DNA of 64,000 nt from Qipengyuania nanhaisediminis. GTDB lineage: Bacteria > Pseudomonadota > Alphaproteobacteria > Sphingomonadales > Sphingomonadaceae. Made by a program: the position numbers and the translations under genes. The notes below the pieces were generated by a model. The model was not told the origin of the DNA. It saw only the letters and a program-made list of their open reading frames with translations, and searched no databases. The stretch spans positions 62,001-126,000 of the forward strand of contig NZ_FOWZ01000004.1 in NCBI RefSeq assembly GCF_900115585.1, written 5' to 3'. This document shows positions 27,463 to 36,043 of the stretch, one piece after another. The first letter of the stretch is position 1; every line of letters starts with the position of its first letter.

Positions 27463-28296
27463 ATGGACAAGCTTGTTTCGACAGAATGGCTCGCCGCGCG
27501 CATCGGTGCCGATGACGTAATCATCCTCGATGCGACCATGCACCTGCCGGACAGCGGCCGGGACGCACAGGCGGAGTTCCGGCAGCGGCATATTCCCGGT
27601 GCGCGGTATCTCGACCTCGCCACGCTGACCGATCCCGGCTCCAGCGTCCCCAAGGCCGTGCCCACCGCAGAGCAGTTCGCCGAGAGGATGCGCGAGCTTG
27701 GCGTGGCGCACGGTGCGCGCATTGTCTTTTACGACGACAGCGACATCCGCAGCGCGGCACGGGCCTGGTTCCTCTTCGACCACGCGGGCGAACCCAATGT
27801 GGCCGTGCTCGACGGCGGGCTGGCCAAGTGGATAGCGGAAGATCGTCCGCTTGAGGACGATTGTCTCGATCACGCGCCGCGCGACTATCCGGAGCCGCAC
27901 ATGCGGCGCGATGTGCGCGGCAAGCAGGATATTCTCGACGCTATCGAGAATGGCGATGCCCAACTCGTCGATGCCCGCGACGCGGCGCGCTTCGCGGGCG
28001 AAGAGGGCAGCGGGTCCGACGGCCATATCCCCGGCGCGGCCAATGTGCATTTCACGCGGCTGCTGAACGAGGACGGCACCTACCGCAGCGCAGATGAGAT
28101 ACGCAGCATCTTCGAAAGCGCAGGCGTCGACCTCGACAAGCCGGTTATCACCAGCTGCAACAGCGGCATGACGGCCTGCGTCCTGCTGTTCGCGCTGGAA
28201 TTGGCGGGCAAGGAGAATGTCGCGCTGTACGATGGCAGCTGGATGGAGTGGGGCGCCGATCCCGATACTCCCAAGGCCAAGGGCTCGGCTGGCTGA
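27463..28296 (+). CDS. sseA: 3-mercaptopyruvate/thiosulfate sulfurtransferase
   Basis: 277 residues with two rhodanese domains. The N-terminal domain (about 1-130, with GHIPGARYLDL-like RHIPGARYLDL) is inactive, and the C-terminal domain carries the active-site loop CNSGMTAC near residue 228, the pattern of mercaptopyruvate sulfurtransferases. It transfers sulfane sulfur from mercaptopyruvate or thiosulfate. A GTG one codon upstream is an equally possible start. It sits two bases before metC, an association with sulfur amino-acid metabolism. Confidence 0.92.
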   Translation: MDKLVSTEWLAARIGADDVIILDATMHLPDSGRDAQAEFRQRHIPGARYLDLATLTDPGSSVPKAVPTAEQFAERMRELGVAHGARIVFYDDSDIRSAARAWFLFDHAGEPNVAVLDGGLAKWIAEDRPLEDDCLDHAPRDYPEPHMRRDVRGKQDILDAIENGDAQLVDARDAARFAGEEGSGSDGHIPGAANVHFTRLLNEDGTYRSADEIRSIFESAGVDLDKPVITSCNSGMTACVLLFALELAGKENVALYDGSWMEWGADPDTPKAKGSAG

Positions 28297-28298
28297 AC

Positions 28299-29507
28299 AT
28301 GGCGGGCTCCAATGGAAAGCAGGGCAAGGGCACGCGCCTGGTGACGACGGGGCGGACGGGCGATTTCGCCCGGCACGTGGTCAATCCGCCGGTTTGGCGG
28401 GCCAGCACGCATCTCTACCGCGATTGCGCTGCGCTGCGCGAAGGGCCCAAGGCGAATGAGGACGGGCGCTTCTTTTACGGCAGGCGCGGCGCGCCGACGC
28501 AATGGGCACTGTCGGACGCGCTGACCGAGCTTGAGCCGGGCGCACATGGCACGGTCCTTTACCCCAGCGGCGTTGCGGCCATTGTCGGGGCGCTCATGGC
28601 GGTGCTGAAGGCAGGCGATGTCCTGCTCGTTACCGACAACGCCTATGACCCGACCCGCAATACCGCCATGGGACTGCTCAAGCGCTTTGGCGTCGAACAC
28701 CGGTTTTTCGACCCTCTCGACCTCGATGGATTTGAGGAAAAGTTCTGCGACCGGACCAAGGCGGTCATGCTGGAGAACCCCGGCAGCCTGACGATGGAGC
28801 TATGCGATATTCCTGCGCTCGCCGCGATTGCGAGGGATCAGGGAGCGGTCAGCCTGATGGACAACACCTGGGCGACATCGCTCGGCTTCCCGGCGCTGGA
28901 GCGCGGCTGCGACATAGCGATCATGGCGCTGACAAAGCACGTCGGCGGCCATTCAGATTTGATGATGGGCTCGGCCAGCGCTGGAGAGCGCTGGTATCGC
29001 CGCCTGCGCATGACGGCGCAGCAACTCGGTCATGTCGTTTCGCCCGACGATGCCGCCCTCGCGCTGAGGGGGCTGAGGACGATGGGTGTGCGGCTGGAAC
29101 GCGAAACCGCGACTACCCTCAGGATTGCAGAATGGCTCGAAGCGCGCGGCGACGTGGCGCAGGTGCTGTGCCCGGTCCTGCCCGGTTCGCCGGGGCACGA
29201 ACTATACGAACGCGATTTCACCGGCGGCTGCGGCCTGTTCAGCTTCGTCCTCAAGGACCGCGACGATGCGGCGAGGGTCCGCCTTATCGATGCGCTGGAG
29301 CTGTTCGGCATCGGCTACAGCTGGGGCGGCTTCGAAAGCCTTGCCCTGCCGTTCGACGTGCCGAGCGTGCGCAGCGTGATGGATTGGCCCAAGGAAGATT
29401 GGGGGATTGGCGATAGCTGCGGAATTCGCCTATCGATCGGTCTCGAAGATGCAGACGACCTGATCGCCGATCTCGATCAGGCCTTCGTGGCAATGGATAA
29501 AGGATAG
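28299..29507 (+). CDS. metC: Cystathionine beta-lyase
   Basis: 402 residues, PLP-dependent Cys/Met metabolism fold. The PLP lysine lies in MALTKHVGGHSDLMMGS, and RFFYGRRGAPTQWALSDAL, YPSGVAAI and SLMDNTWATS are family motifs. It converts cystathionine to homocysteine in methionine synthesis. By sequence alone a gamma-lyase cannot be excluded, but the GRRGAPT form favours the beta-lyase. It is tightly linked to sseA upstream and the MscS channel downstream (two bases). Confidence 0.92.
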   Translation: MAGSNGKQGKGTRLVTTGRTGDFARHVVNPPVWRASTHLYRDCAALREGPKANEDGRFFYGRRGAPTQWALSDALTELEPGAHGTVLYPSGVAAIVGALMAVLKAGDVLLVTDNAYDPTRNTAMGLLKRFGVEHRFFDPLDLDGFEEKFCDRTKAVMLENPGSLTMELCDIPALAAIARDQGAVSLMDNTWATSLGFPALERGCDIAIMALTKHVGGHSDLMMGSASAGERWYRRLRMTAQQLGHVVSPDDAALALRGLRTMGVRLERETATTLRIAEWLEARGDVAQVLCPVLPGSPGHELYERDFTGGCGLFSFVLKDRDDAARVRLIDALELFGIGYSWGGFESLALPFDVPSVRSVMDWPKEDWGIGDSCGIRLSIGLEDADDLIADLDQAFVAMDKG

Positions 29508-29509
29508 CC

Positions 29510-30577
29510 GTGCAGGGCGATACACCACCCGCAAGCAGCGAAACCCCGCAAGCCGATACGGTAGAGCAGGCGTGGTCCTTGGCCGAACCCGCGCCGGAAG
29601 AAACCGCCGTCGCGGCATCGGAAGGCATCAGGGAAGCGGTCAGCGAGAAGAGCGCCACGGTCGGGTCGATCGTCGACACGCTCGATTCCCTGGCGCTGAG
29701 TTTCGGCGACATGCGCATTTCGCTCTTCGACGTGCTGATCGTCGCCACGATCCTCGTCGGGGTGATCGCCTTCGCGTGGTTCATCAGCAAATTGTCCCGG
29801 CGGCTGGTGCGCCGTATCCACCGGCTGGACGACACGCAGCAATTGCTGGTCGAAAAGATCGTTACCATCGCCATTTGGGCGGCGGCGTTATTCCTCGGCA
29901 TCGACCTGCTCGGCATCGACCTGACCGCGCTGGCGGTGTTCTCCGGTGCCTTCGGCCTCGCCATCGGTTTCGGTCTCCAGAAGACCTTCGGTAATTTGAT
30001 CGCGGGGATCATCCTGTTGATGGACAAGTCGATCAAGCCGGGAGACGTCATTGCAGTGACCGATGCCGCCGGCAACGAAAGCTTCGGCCAGATCCGCAAG
30101 ATCGGCGTGCGCGCGGTATCCGTGACGACCCGCGACCAGCGCGAATACCTCATCCCGAACGAAAACCTGATGATCAACCAGGTCGAAAACTGGTCCTACT
30201 CCTCCAAGAACGTGCGCATGCAGGTCCCGGTGGGCGTCAGCTACGAAGCCGACATGAAACTGGCCGAAGAGCTCATGCTCGAAGCCGCCAGGGCAAGCGA
30301 CCGGGTTCTCAAAGCGCCGCCGCCGACAGTGTGGATGTCCGAATATGGCGACAATTCGGTGAATTTCGTGATCCACTGCTGGATCAAGGATCCTGAAGAC
30401 GGGGTCGGCAATGTGCGCAGTGCCGTGCTCAAGAAACTGTGGTGGCTGTTCAAGGAAAACGGCATCGAAATCCCGTTCCCACAGCGCGACCTGCACATCC
30501 GCTCCAGCGACCAGCTCGACCGCTGGTTCGAGATGATGTTAGCCCGCAGCGGCGGCGACCAGGTTACAAAAGAATAG
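29510..30577 (+). CDS. Small-conductance mechanosensitive ion channel (MscS family)
   Basis: 355 residues from a GTG start two bases after metC. A polar N-terminus of about 75 residues precedes three or four membrane helices; the pore-lining TM3 is the Ala/Gly-rich ALAVFSGAFGLAIGFGLQKTFGN. The beta domain follows with NLIAGIILLMDKSIKPGDVI, and a cytoplasmic cage with IPNENLMINQVENWS completes it. The channel releases solutes on hypo-osmotic shock. Placement in a sulfur amino-acid operon is probably incidental. Confidence 0.93.
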   Translation: MQGDTPPASSETPQADTVEQAWSLAEPAPEETAVAASEGIREAVSEKSATVGSIVDTLDSLALSFGDMRISLFDVLIVATILVGVIAFAWFISKLSRRLVRRIHRLDDTQQLLVEKIVTIAIWAAALFLGIDLLGIDLTALAVFSGAFGLAIGFGLQKTFGNLIAGIILLMDKSIKPGDVIAVTDAAGNESFGQIRKIGVRAVSVTTRDQREYLIPNENLMINQVENWSYSSKNVRMQVPVGVSYEADMKLAEELMLEAARASDRVLKAPPPTVWMSEYGDNSVNFVIHCWIKDPEDGVGNVRSAVLKKLWWLFKENGIEIPFPQRDLHIRSSDQLDRWFEMMLARSGGDQVTKE

Positions 30578-30591
30578 TTTTGCGCTCGCAC

Positions 30592-30615
30592 AGCGCTGAT
30601 TTCAAAATCTGCGCT
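30592..30615. promoter_or_regulatory. 24-base dyad upstream of the sulfate-assimilation operon
   Basis: AGCGC-T-GATTT-CA-AAATC-T-GCGCT is an inverted repeat with a single T/T mismatch in each arm and only two central bases. That geometry suits a dimeric DNA-binding protein better than an RNA hairpin, and there is no T tract for termination. It lies 59 bases before the cobA ATG and after the mscS stop. It is the obvious candidate operator for the cobA-cysI-cysH operon; the regulator is unknown. Confidence 0.5.
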
Positions 30616-30674
30616 ACCTGCCCACGCACTCATTCTGATTGGCGCGCAAAAGCCATGCAGCGCATCTATGCCTC

Positions 30675-31433
30675 ATGGCAAATACCGGAACCATCTATCT
30701 CGTCGGCGCGGGGCCGGGCGATCCCGACCTCCTGACGCTGAGGGCTGCGAGCCTGCTCGATCGCGCGCGGATCATCGTCCACGACGGTCTCGTCGATCCT
30801 GCAATCCTGGCGCTCGCCCATCCCGAGGCCGAGCTGATCTCGGTCGCGAAACAGCGTTCGAAGCACACCATGGCGCAGGAAGACATCTGCGACCTGCTGG
30901 TGCGCATTGCCCGCTCCGGTGAAGACGTCGTGCGCTTGAAGGGCGGCGATCCCTTCATCTTTGGGCGCGGCGGCGAAGAAGCGGAAGCGGCGCGCGCGGC
31001 GAATGTGCCGGTCGAAGTCGTCCCGGGCATCAGTGCCGCCAACGGCGCGGCAGCAGCCGCACAGATTGCGCTCACCCACCGCGATGCATCCTCGATCGTC
31101 AGCTTCGTCGCCGGCCAGTGCAAGGGGCTGAAGGACCAGGACTGGGCCGGACTTGCCGGCAAGGGCCGCACGCTCGTCATCTACATGGGCGTGAAGACCG
31201 CGCCGCAAATTGCGGAAAAGCTGATGGAAGACGGCCTTTCGCCCGACATGCCGGTGGCCGTGATCGAGAACGGTGCGCGCCCCGAAATGCGCGTGCTGCG
31301 CGCTCCGCTGGCTGCTCTGCCCGACCTCGTCGAAGCCGAACAAGTCGTAAGCCCCGCGCTTATCATCATCGGCGAGGTGACGGCGCGCGATAATGTCTCG
31401 CTCGCGGCTCTTGCACAGGAGGCTGCACGATGA
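30675..31433 (+). CDS. cobA: Uroporphyrinogen-III C-methyltransferase
   Basis: 252 residues. It transfers two methyl groups from SAM to uroporphyrinogen III, giving precorrin-2, the siroheme precursor. The family motifs VGAGPGDPDLLTLRA (residues 8-22), VVRLKGGDPFIFGRGGEE (about 87-104) and the VPGISAANGAAAAAQIALTHR segment are intact. This is the stand-alone methylase rather than full CysG; the dehydrogenase/chelatase half is at 53588-54361. It heads a five-gene operon with overlapping junctions and so supplies the cofactor for the sulfite reductase two genes later. Confidence 0.95.
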   Translation: MANTGTIYLVGAGPGDPDLLTLRAASLLDRARIIVHDGLVDPAILALAHPEAELISVAKQRSKHTMAQEDICDLLVRIARSGEDVVRLKGGDPFIFGRGGEEAEAARAANVPVEVVPGISAANGAAAAAQIALTHRDASSIVSFVAGQCKGLKDQDWAGLAGKGRTLVIYMGVKTAPQIAEKLMEDGLSPDMPVAVIENGARPEMRVLRAPLAALPDLVEAEQVVSPALIIIGEVTARDNVSLAALAQEAAR

Positions 31434-31726
31434 GGATTTTGACCGGTAACGACCTCAAGACGGGTGCGGTGACCTGGTGGACCGGCAGCGACTGGTCGCT
31501 TCATGTCGAAGACGCCGTAGACGTGACCGGCAGCGAGGATGAAATCGCCCGCCGCGAGGAATCCGCCCGCCGCGTCAATGCGCCCTATGCGATCGATGCC
31601 ACGATGGACGAGGGCAGCCCGCGTCCTTCGCACATCAAGGACCGCGTCCGCGCGATCGGCCCGACGGTGCGCCCCGATCTCACTCTCAAACCCGCCGATC
31701 CCGACATCGGCAACTGGGTAATCTGA
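31430..31726 (+). CDS. DUF2849 protein associated with sulfite reductase
   Basis: 98 residues, matching the small DUF2849 family (start MRILTGNDLKTGAVTWW). Genes of this family are found almost only directly upstream of nitrite/sulfite reductase genes in alphaproteobacteria; the role is unknown. Here it overlaps cobA by four bases and cysI by one, so its synthesis is coupled to both. No transmembrane segment or metal motif is visible. Confidence 0.88.
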   Translation: MRILTGNDLKTGAVTWWTGSDWSLHVEDAVDVTGSEDEIARREESARRVNAPYAIDATMDEGSPRPSHIKDRVRAIGPTVRPDLTLKPADPDIGNWVI

Positions 31727-33357
31727 TGTATAAATACGATTCATATGACCAGCAGATGGTCGATGCCCGGGTCGAGGAATTCCGCGACCAGGCACGCCGC
31801 CGTCTCGAAGGAAAGCTGACCGAAGACCAGTTCAAGCCGCTGCGGCTGATGAACGGTCTTTACCTGCAATTGCACGCCTATATGCTGCGCGTCGCCATTC
31901 CCTATGGCACGCTCGACAGTCGGCAGATGCACGCTCTGGCCGATATTGCGGACAAGTACGATCGCGGATACGGGCATTTCACCACGCGCCAGAACATCCA
32001 GTACAACTGGATCAAGCTGGAAGATGCGCCCGATATCCTGGCCGATCTCGCCAAGGTCGAAATGCACGCGATCCAGACCAGCGGGAACTGCATCCGCAAC
32101 ATCTCGTCCGACCACTTCGCGGGCGCTGCGGCGGACGAGGTCGTCGACCCGAGGCCATACGCTGAACTGCTGCGTCAGTGGTCGAGCTTCCATCCGGAAT
32201 TCAGTTACCTGCCGCGCAAGTTCAAGATCGCGGTGATCGCCAGCGATACCGATCGTGCAGCCATGCGGTTGCACGACATCGGCATCCAGATCGTTGAGCA
32301 GGACGGCGAACTGGGCGCTGCCTTCTACGTCGGCGGGGGCATGGGCCGCACGCCGATGATCGCACCCTGCATCAACCCCTTCGTCCCGCTCGACCAGCTG
32401 GTCACCTATGCCGAGGCGTGCCTGCGGGTCTACAACCGCCACGGACGGCGCGACAACAAGTACAAGGCGCGGATCAAGATCCTAGTCCACGAAATGGGCG
32501 CGGAAGAATATACCCGCCAGGTCGAGGCAGAATTCGCGCATCTTCTTGAACAGGGCGTGGAGCCTCCCTTCGCCGAACTCGAGCGTATCCGGACCTTCTT
32601 CGAGGACCCGCTCTTCGAAGCGGACCTGCCTGCTGAGATCGACCGCTCCGATCCCGATTTCGCCCTCTGGGTCGATCGCAATACGGTTGCACACAAGGCG
32701 GAAGGATACGTGTCCGCCGTCATCAGCCTGAAGCCTGTCGGCGGCATTCCCGGCGATGCGACGGCAGAGCAGATGCACCTGATGGCCGACCTCGCGCGCG
32801 ATTACAGTTTCGACGAACTGCGGGTGATGCATACGCAGAACATCGTCCTGCCGCACGTTCGCAAGGCCGATCTCCACGCGCTGTGGACCGCTCTCGATCA
32901 AGCAGGACTGGGCAGCCCGAACCTCGACACGGTCGAGGACATCATCGCCTGCCCGGGCCTCGACTATTGCAGCCTCGCCAATGCGCGCTCGATCCCGGTC
33001 GCGCAGCAGATTTCGGAGCGTTTCGCCGCCAACGGCAAAACCGAGGCGCTCGGCCAGCTCAAGCTGAAGATTTCCGGCTGCATCAACGCCTGCGGGCACC
33101 ACCATGCCGGCCACATCGGCATCCTTGGCGTCGATAAGAAGGGAGTCGAGAACTACCAGCTCCTGCTCGGCGGAAGCGAGGCGGAGGACGTGAGCCTCGC
33201 CAAGATCACCGGCCCCGGCTTCGATGAAGCAGGCATCGTCGACGCGGTCGAAACGGCTGCCGACGTCTACCTGCGCGAGCGCCAGGACGGCGAACGCTTC
33301 CTCGACACTTACCGCCGTATCGGCATGACCCCCTTCAAGGAGGCCCTTTATGGCTGA
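31726..33357 (+). CDS. cysI: Sulfite reductase hemoprotein (nitrite/sulfite reductase family)
   Basis: 543 residues. It reduces sulfite to sulfide with siroheme and a [4Fe-4S] cluster. Two ferredoxin-like siroheme-binding repeats are present, and the cluster ligands are in CPGLDYCSLANARS (about residues 408-421) and GCINACGHHHAGHIG (about 452-466). The active-site arginine region GHFTTRQNIQYNW (about 84-96) is conserved. No cysJ flavoprotein is in the operon, so electrons probably come from ferredoxin or another donor. Confidence 0.93.
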   Translation: MYKYDSYDQQMVDARVEEFRDQARRRLEGKLTEDQFKPLRLMNGLYLQLHAYMLRVAIPYGTLDSRQMHALADIADKYDRGYGHFTTRQNIQYNWIKLEDAPDILADLAKVEMHAIQTSGNCIRNISSDHFAGAAADEVVDPRPYAELLRQWSSFHPEFSYLPRKFKIAVIASDTDRAAMRLHDIGIQIVEQDGELGAAFYVGGGMGRTPMIAPCINPFVPLDQLVTYAEACLRVYNRHGRRDNKYKARIKILVHEMGAEEYTRQVEAEFAHLLEQGVEPPFAELERIRTFFEDPLFEADLPAEIDRSDPDFALWVDRNTVAHKAEGYVSAVISLKPVGGIPGDATAEQMHLMADLARDYSFDELRVMHTQNIVLPHVRKADLHALWTALDQAGLGSPNLDTVEDIIACPGLDYCSLANARSIPVAQQISERFAANGKTEALGQLKLKISGCINACGHHHAGHIGILGVDKKGVENYQLLLGGSEAEDVSLAKITGPGFDEAGIVDAVETAADVYLRERQDGERFLDTYRRIGMTPFKEALYG

Positions 33358-33796
33358 CTTCGTTTCCGACACCGACACGCTCATCCGCTATCGCGAAGAC
33401 GAGCCCGTCGATCATGCGGCGGTAACAGTCGATTCCTTCCTCGACCAGTCGAATGCGAGCGCCGTGCGCGTGGAACCGGGCGACGACGCGCGCGAACTGA
33501 TCCCGCATCTGGATCGTCTTGCGCTGGTGGAAGTGAACTTCCCCGCATTCGGTGACGGGCGCGGATATTCTTCGGCGCGCCTGCTGCGCGAGGCCGGCTA
33601 CAAGGGCGAACTGCGCGCCGTGGGCGATGTGCTGGTGGACCAGGTCGCTTATATGCGCCGCTGCGGCTTCGACGCGTTCGAGCCGGACGCAGCCTTGAAC
33701 GAAGAAGACCTCGAAACCGCGCTCTCGCGCTGGCCAGAAGTGTACCAGCCCGCCGCCGACAGCCGCACGCCGATCTGGGCCAAGCGGCACGCATGA
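33350..33796 (+). CDS. DUF934 protein, sulfite-reductase accessory
   Basis: 148 residues of the DUF934 family, with HLDRLALVEVNFPAFGDGRGYSSARLLRE and the DVLVDQVAYMRRCGFDAFE segment as landmarks. Members are consistently encoded between cysI-type and cysH genes and are assumed to be electron-transfer or assembly partners of sulfite reductase; direct evidence is lacking. It overlaps cysI by eight bases and cysH by four. Confidence 0.88.
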   Translation: MADFVSDTDTLIRYREDEPVDHAAVTVDSFLDQSNASAVRVEPGDDARELIPHLDRLALVEVNFPAFGDGRGYSSARLLREAGYKGELRAVGDVLVDQVAYMRRCGFDAFEPDAALNEEDLETALSRWPEVYQPAADSRTPIWAKRHA

Positions 33797-34548
33797 ACGA
33801 GACACGCGCCATCGACCGCCTCGACACGGGGCCACGCTTTACGGATCACGATGCGATCCGCCTGAACCGCATGTTTCGCGGTAGCGAGACCGAAGACTGG
33901 CTGCGCGCGGTGGTCGAAGGCAATCTGGTGGGCGAGATCGCCCTGGTTTCCAGCTTCGGTGCGGAAAGTGCGGCGCTCCTGCACCTCGTCTCGCGGATCG
34001 ACGACAGCATTCCGATCCTGTTCCTAAACACGGGCAAGCATTTTCCCGAAACGCTCGCCTATCGCGACGAATTGACGGATTTACTCGGCCTCAATCGGGT
34101 CGATCTCTATCCCGAGCTTTCCGATCTCGAAAAGCGTGATGAAACGGGCCTTCGCTGGTCATACGACCCGGACGGATGCTGCGAATTGCGCAAGGTGCGT
34201 CCGCTGGAGAAGGCGCTGGCGCGCTATGATGCGAGCCTCACGGGTCGCAAGGCATTCCAGTCCACCACCCGTGCCAATCTGCCGCGTTTCGAAGTGGACA
34301 CTTCTGATGCGCAGGGCCGGATGAAGATCAACCCGCTGATCGACTGGGATGCGGACAGGATCGCTGCCTATTTCGAAGAGCACGAGCTACCGCGTCATCC
34401 GCTGGTGGAGCGCGGCTTCCCCTCCATCGGCTGCTCGCCCTGTACCCGCGAGGTAAAGCCCGGCGAAGACCCGCGCGCGGGTCGGTGGAGCGGTTGGGAC
34501 AAGGTGGAGTGCGGCATTCACAAGCCGGGCGAGGAACCGTTCCTCTAA
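33793..34548 (+). CDS. cysH: Assimilatory adenylylsulfate (APS) reductase, CysH family
   Basis: 251 residues. CysH reduces activated sulfate to sulfite using thioredoxin. The C-terminal catalytic ECGIHKPGEEPFL is intact. Two cysteine pairs, CC in DGCCELRKVRPL and CxxC in IGCSPCTREVKPGEDPRAGRW, are the [4Fe-4S] ligands that mark APS reductases; PAPS-specific enzymes lack them. So the pathway likely skips PAPS. It is the last gene of the operon. sat/cysDN genes for sulfate activation are not in the window. Confidence 0.93.
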   Translation: MNETRAIDRLDTGPRFTDHDAIRLNRMFRGSETEDWLRAVVEGNLVGEIALVSSFGAESAALLHLVSRIDDSIPILFLNTGKHFPETLAYRDELTDLLGLNRVDLYPELSDLEKRDETGLRWSYDPDGCCELRKVRPLEKALARYDASLTGRKAFQSTTRANLPRFEVDTSDAQGRMKINPLIDWDADRIAAYFEEHELPRHPLVERGFPSIGCSPCTREVKPGEDPRAGRWSGWDKVECGIHKPGEEPFL

Positions 34549-34583
34549 CAAAAAAGGGCGCGAAGGACAGGTCCCCCGCGCCC
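34549..34583 (-). terminator. Terminator after the lipoprotein gene
   Basis: Read on the minus strand, GGGCGCG arms (34577-34583 and 34556-34562) enclose an inner GGAC/GTCC pairing and are followed by TTTTTTGTT. It terminates the minus-strand lipoprotein gene. No T tract exists on the plus side, but the same hairpin may slow transcription coming out of cysH. Confidence 0.8.
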
Positions 34584-34596
34584 CGATTGGTTCAAC

Positions 34597-35019
34597 TCAG
34601 CTTTCTACGCGTTCGACCACGGCCGTCTCCCCGGCGGGATTGGTCGATGTCCAGACCCCGTCTTCGCCGATCTGTTCGGTATTGCACTGCTCCCCGGCGG
34701 GAGTGTCTTCGTCGACATAGGCTTCATCGACCGTGTAGCAGTACTGGCTCGGCGATTTCTGGTCCCACCTGCCGGTCTCGACGACTTCGCCATTGAGCGA
34801 CTGGGTGTAGGTGCCGTCGGCGCGAACATCCTCGTCGTATACGTTGCCGTCCGAAGACGTGACGCGGTACACTCCCGGGGTTGCCTGGCCGTCCGCGGCG
34901 ATGCCGGATTCGTCCACCATGGCGGGCTCTTCCACCGGTTCGTCTACGACTTCTTCTTCGGCAGCCTGCGAACAGCCTGCCAGGATCGCCGCGCTTGCGG
35001 CGAGTATCAGTTTTCTCAT
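34597..35019 (-). CDS. Acidic outer-surface or periplasmic lipoprotein
   Basis: 140 residues. A lipoprotein signal MRKLILAASAAILAGC puts the lipidated Cys at residue 16. The mature part opens with an acidic Glu/Val/Pro stretch, followed by a small domain with a SDGNVYDEDVRADGTYTQS repeat-like core and two further cysteines (PSQYCYTVD, AGEQCNTEQ) that could form a disulfide. The family is not recognised. The ATG at 35019 is preceded by GGAGG; the longer upstream reading lacks both signals. Confidence 0.8.
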   Translation of the reverse strand: MRKLILAASAAILAGCSQAAEEEVVDEPVEEPAMVDESGIAADGQATPGVYRVTSSDGNVYDEDVRADGTYTQSLNGEVVETGRWDQKSPSQYCYTVDEAYVDEDTPAGEQCNTEQIGEDGVWTSTNPAGETAVVERVES

Positions 35020-35131
35020 GAAGACCTCCACAGCGACCCGTGAATGAAGGCGGATGTTTCCGCTCACGACTCGCAACCCTGACGCGAGACTAGGAGCGAG
35101 AAGCGGTAAGGGCAATTGCGCCCTTGCGAGA

Positions 35132-36043
35132 TCAGAGCCAGCCTTCCTCGCGATACCATTGCGCGGTCATCTTCAAGCCGTCGCGGCTTTCGATATGGGG
35201 CTCCCAAACGGCGGCGGGCACCTTCATTGCGGAGCGCGAAACCCAGTTCGGATGGGTCATGTAGCCGACCCGGTCGGCAGTCAGGCGCGCCTTGTCGCCG
35301 CGCAGCAGCTTGTCAGCCTTCGCGCCCAGTTCCAGCACGCTCTTGGGGAGGTGGGGGGCGAACACCCTGCGTCCCACGGCCTGCCCGATGGCTTTCGCCA
35401 GTTCGTCATGGCCCCAGCCGCCTTCGCGCCCGTCGTCGGGTTCAAAGGTCTTGCGCCTCACGAGGGCGGGTGAGGCATCGACCAGGTCGAGCAGGAGGCG
35501 CGCAAGGTCGTGGACGTGGATGAGCGAGCTGGCGCCGCGCGGGGGCAGGGGGAGGAAGCCGAATTTCGCGCTGCGGAACATCTCGAAATAATCGACATCG
35601 CGCGGGCCGTATACGCCGGGCGGACGCACTGTCGTCCAGTCGAGGCCGCTCGCCTCGACGAGCTTTTCCGCTTCCGCCTTTGATGCACCGTAGGCCGACA
35701 GGCCCGGCTCGCGCGCGGCGAGGGAGGAGACGAAGACGAAGCGCTTTACCTTCTTGGCCTTGGCGGCCTCGATCAGGCGCGCGGTTCCCTCGACATTCGC
35801 CTCGCGGAAAGCAGCGGGGTCGGGAGCATTCGTGAGGCCTGCCACGTGGATGACGGCGTCGGCGCTGTCGCACAGTGATTCCAGCGATGCGGTGTCGGAC
35901 AGGCTGCCCTCGATCCAGTCCACCCCTGCCGTTTCGTCCTGCGCGCGGCGGGTCAGCGCCCGAACCGTGATCTCCCGGTCGCCAGCGATGTCGAGCACGG
36001 CCCGGCCGACGAAGCCGGTGGCCCCTGTCAGCGCGACAATCAT
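35132..36043 (-). CDS. NAD(P)-dependent epimerase/dehydrogenase (complex I NDUFA9-like)
   Basis: 303 residues, extended SDR fold. The dinucleotide motif TGATGFVGRAV is at residues 7-17, and VSSLAA plus YGASKAEAE supply the catalytic Ser and Tyr-x3-Lys. The general pattern fits atypical or extended SDRs related to NDUFA9; the substrate is unknown. Its ATG overlaps the proB stop by four bases (ATGA), so it is the distal gene of an obgE-proB-epimerase operon. Confidence 0.85.
   Translation of the reverse strand: MIVALTGATGFVGRAVLDIAGDREITVRALTRRAQDETAGVDWIEGSLSDTASLESLCDSADAVIHVAGLTNAPDPAAFREANVEGTARLIEAAKAKKVKRFVFVSSLAAREPGLSAYGASKAEAEKLVEASGLDWTTVRPPGVYGPRDVDYFEMFRSAKFGFLPLPPRGASSLIHVHDLARLLLDLVDASPALVRRKTFEPDDGREGGWGHDELAKAIGQAVGRRVFAPHLPKSVLELGAKADKLLRGDKARLTADRVGYMTHPNWVSRSAMKVPAAVWEPHIESRDGLKMTAQWYREEGWL

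Noticed and set aside
30578-30674. SAM or cobalamin riboswitch before cobA
   Set aside because: The 97-base gap is too short and lacks the conserved riboswitch cores; only the dyad is present.
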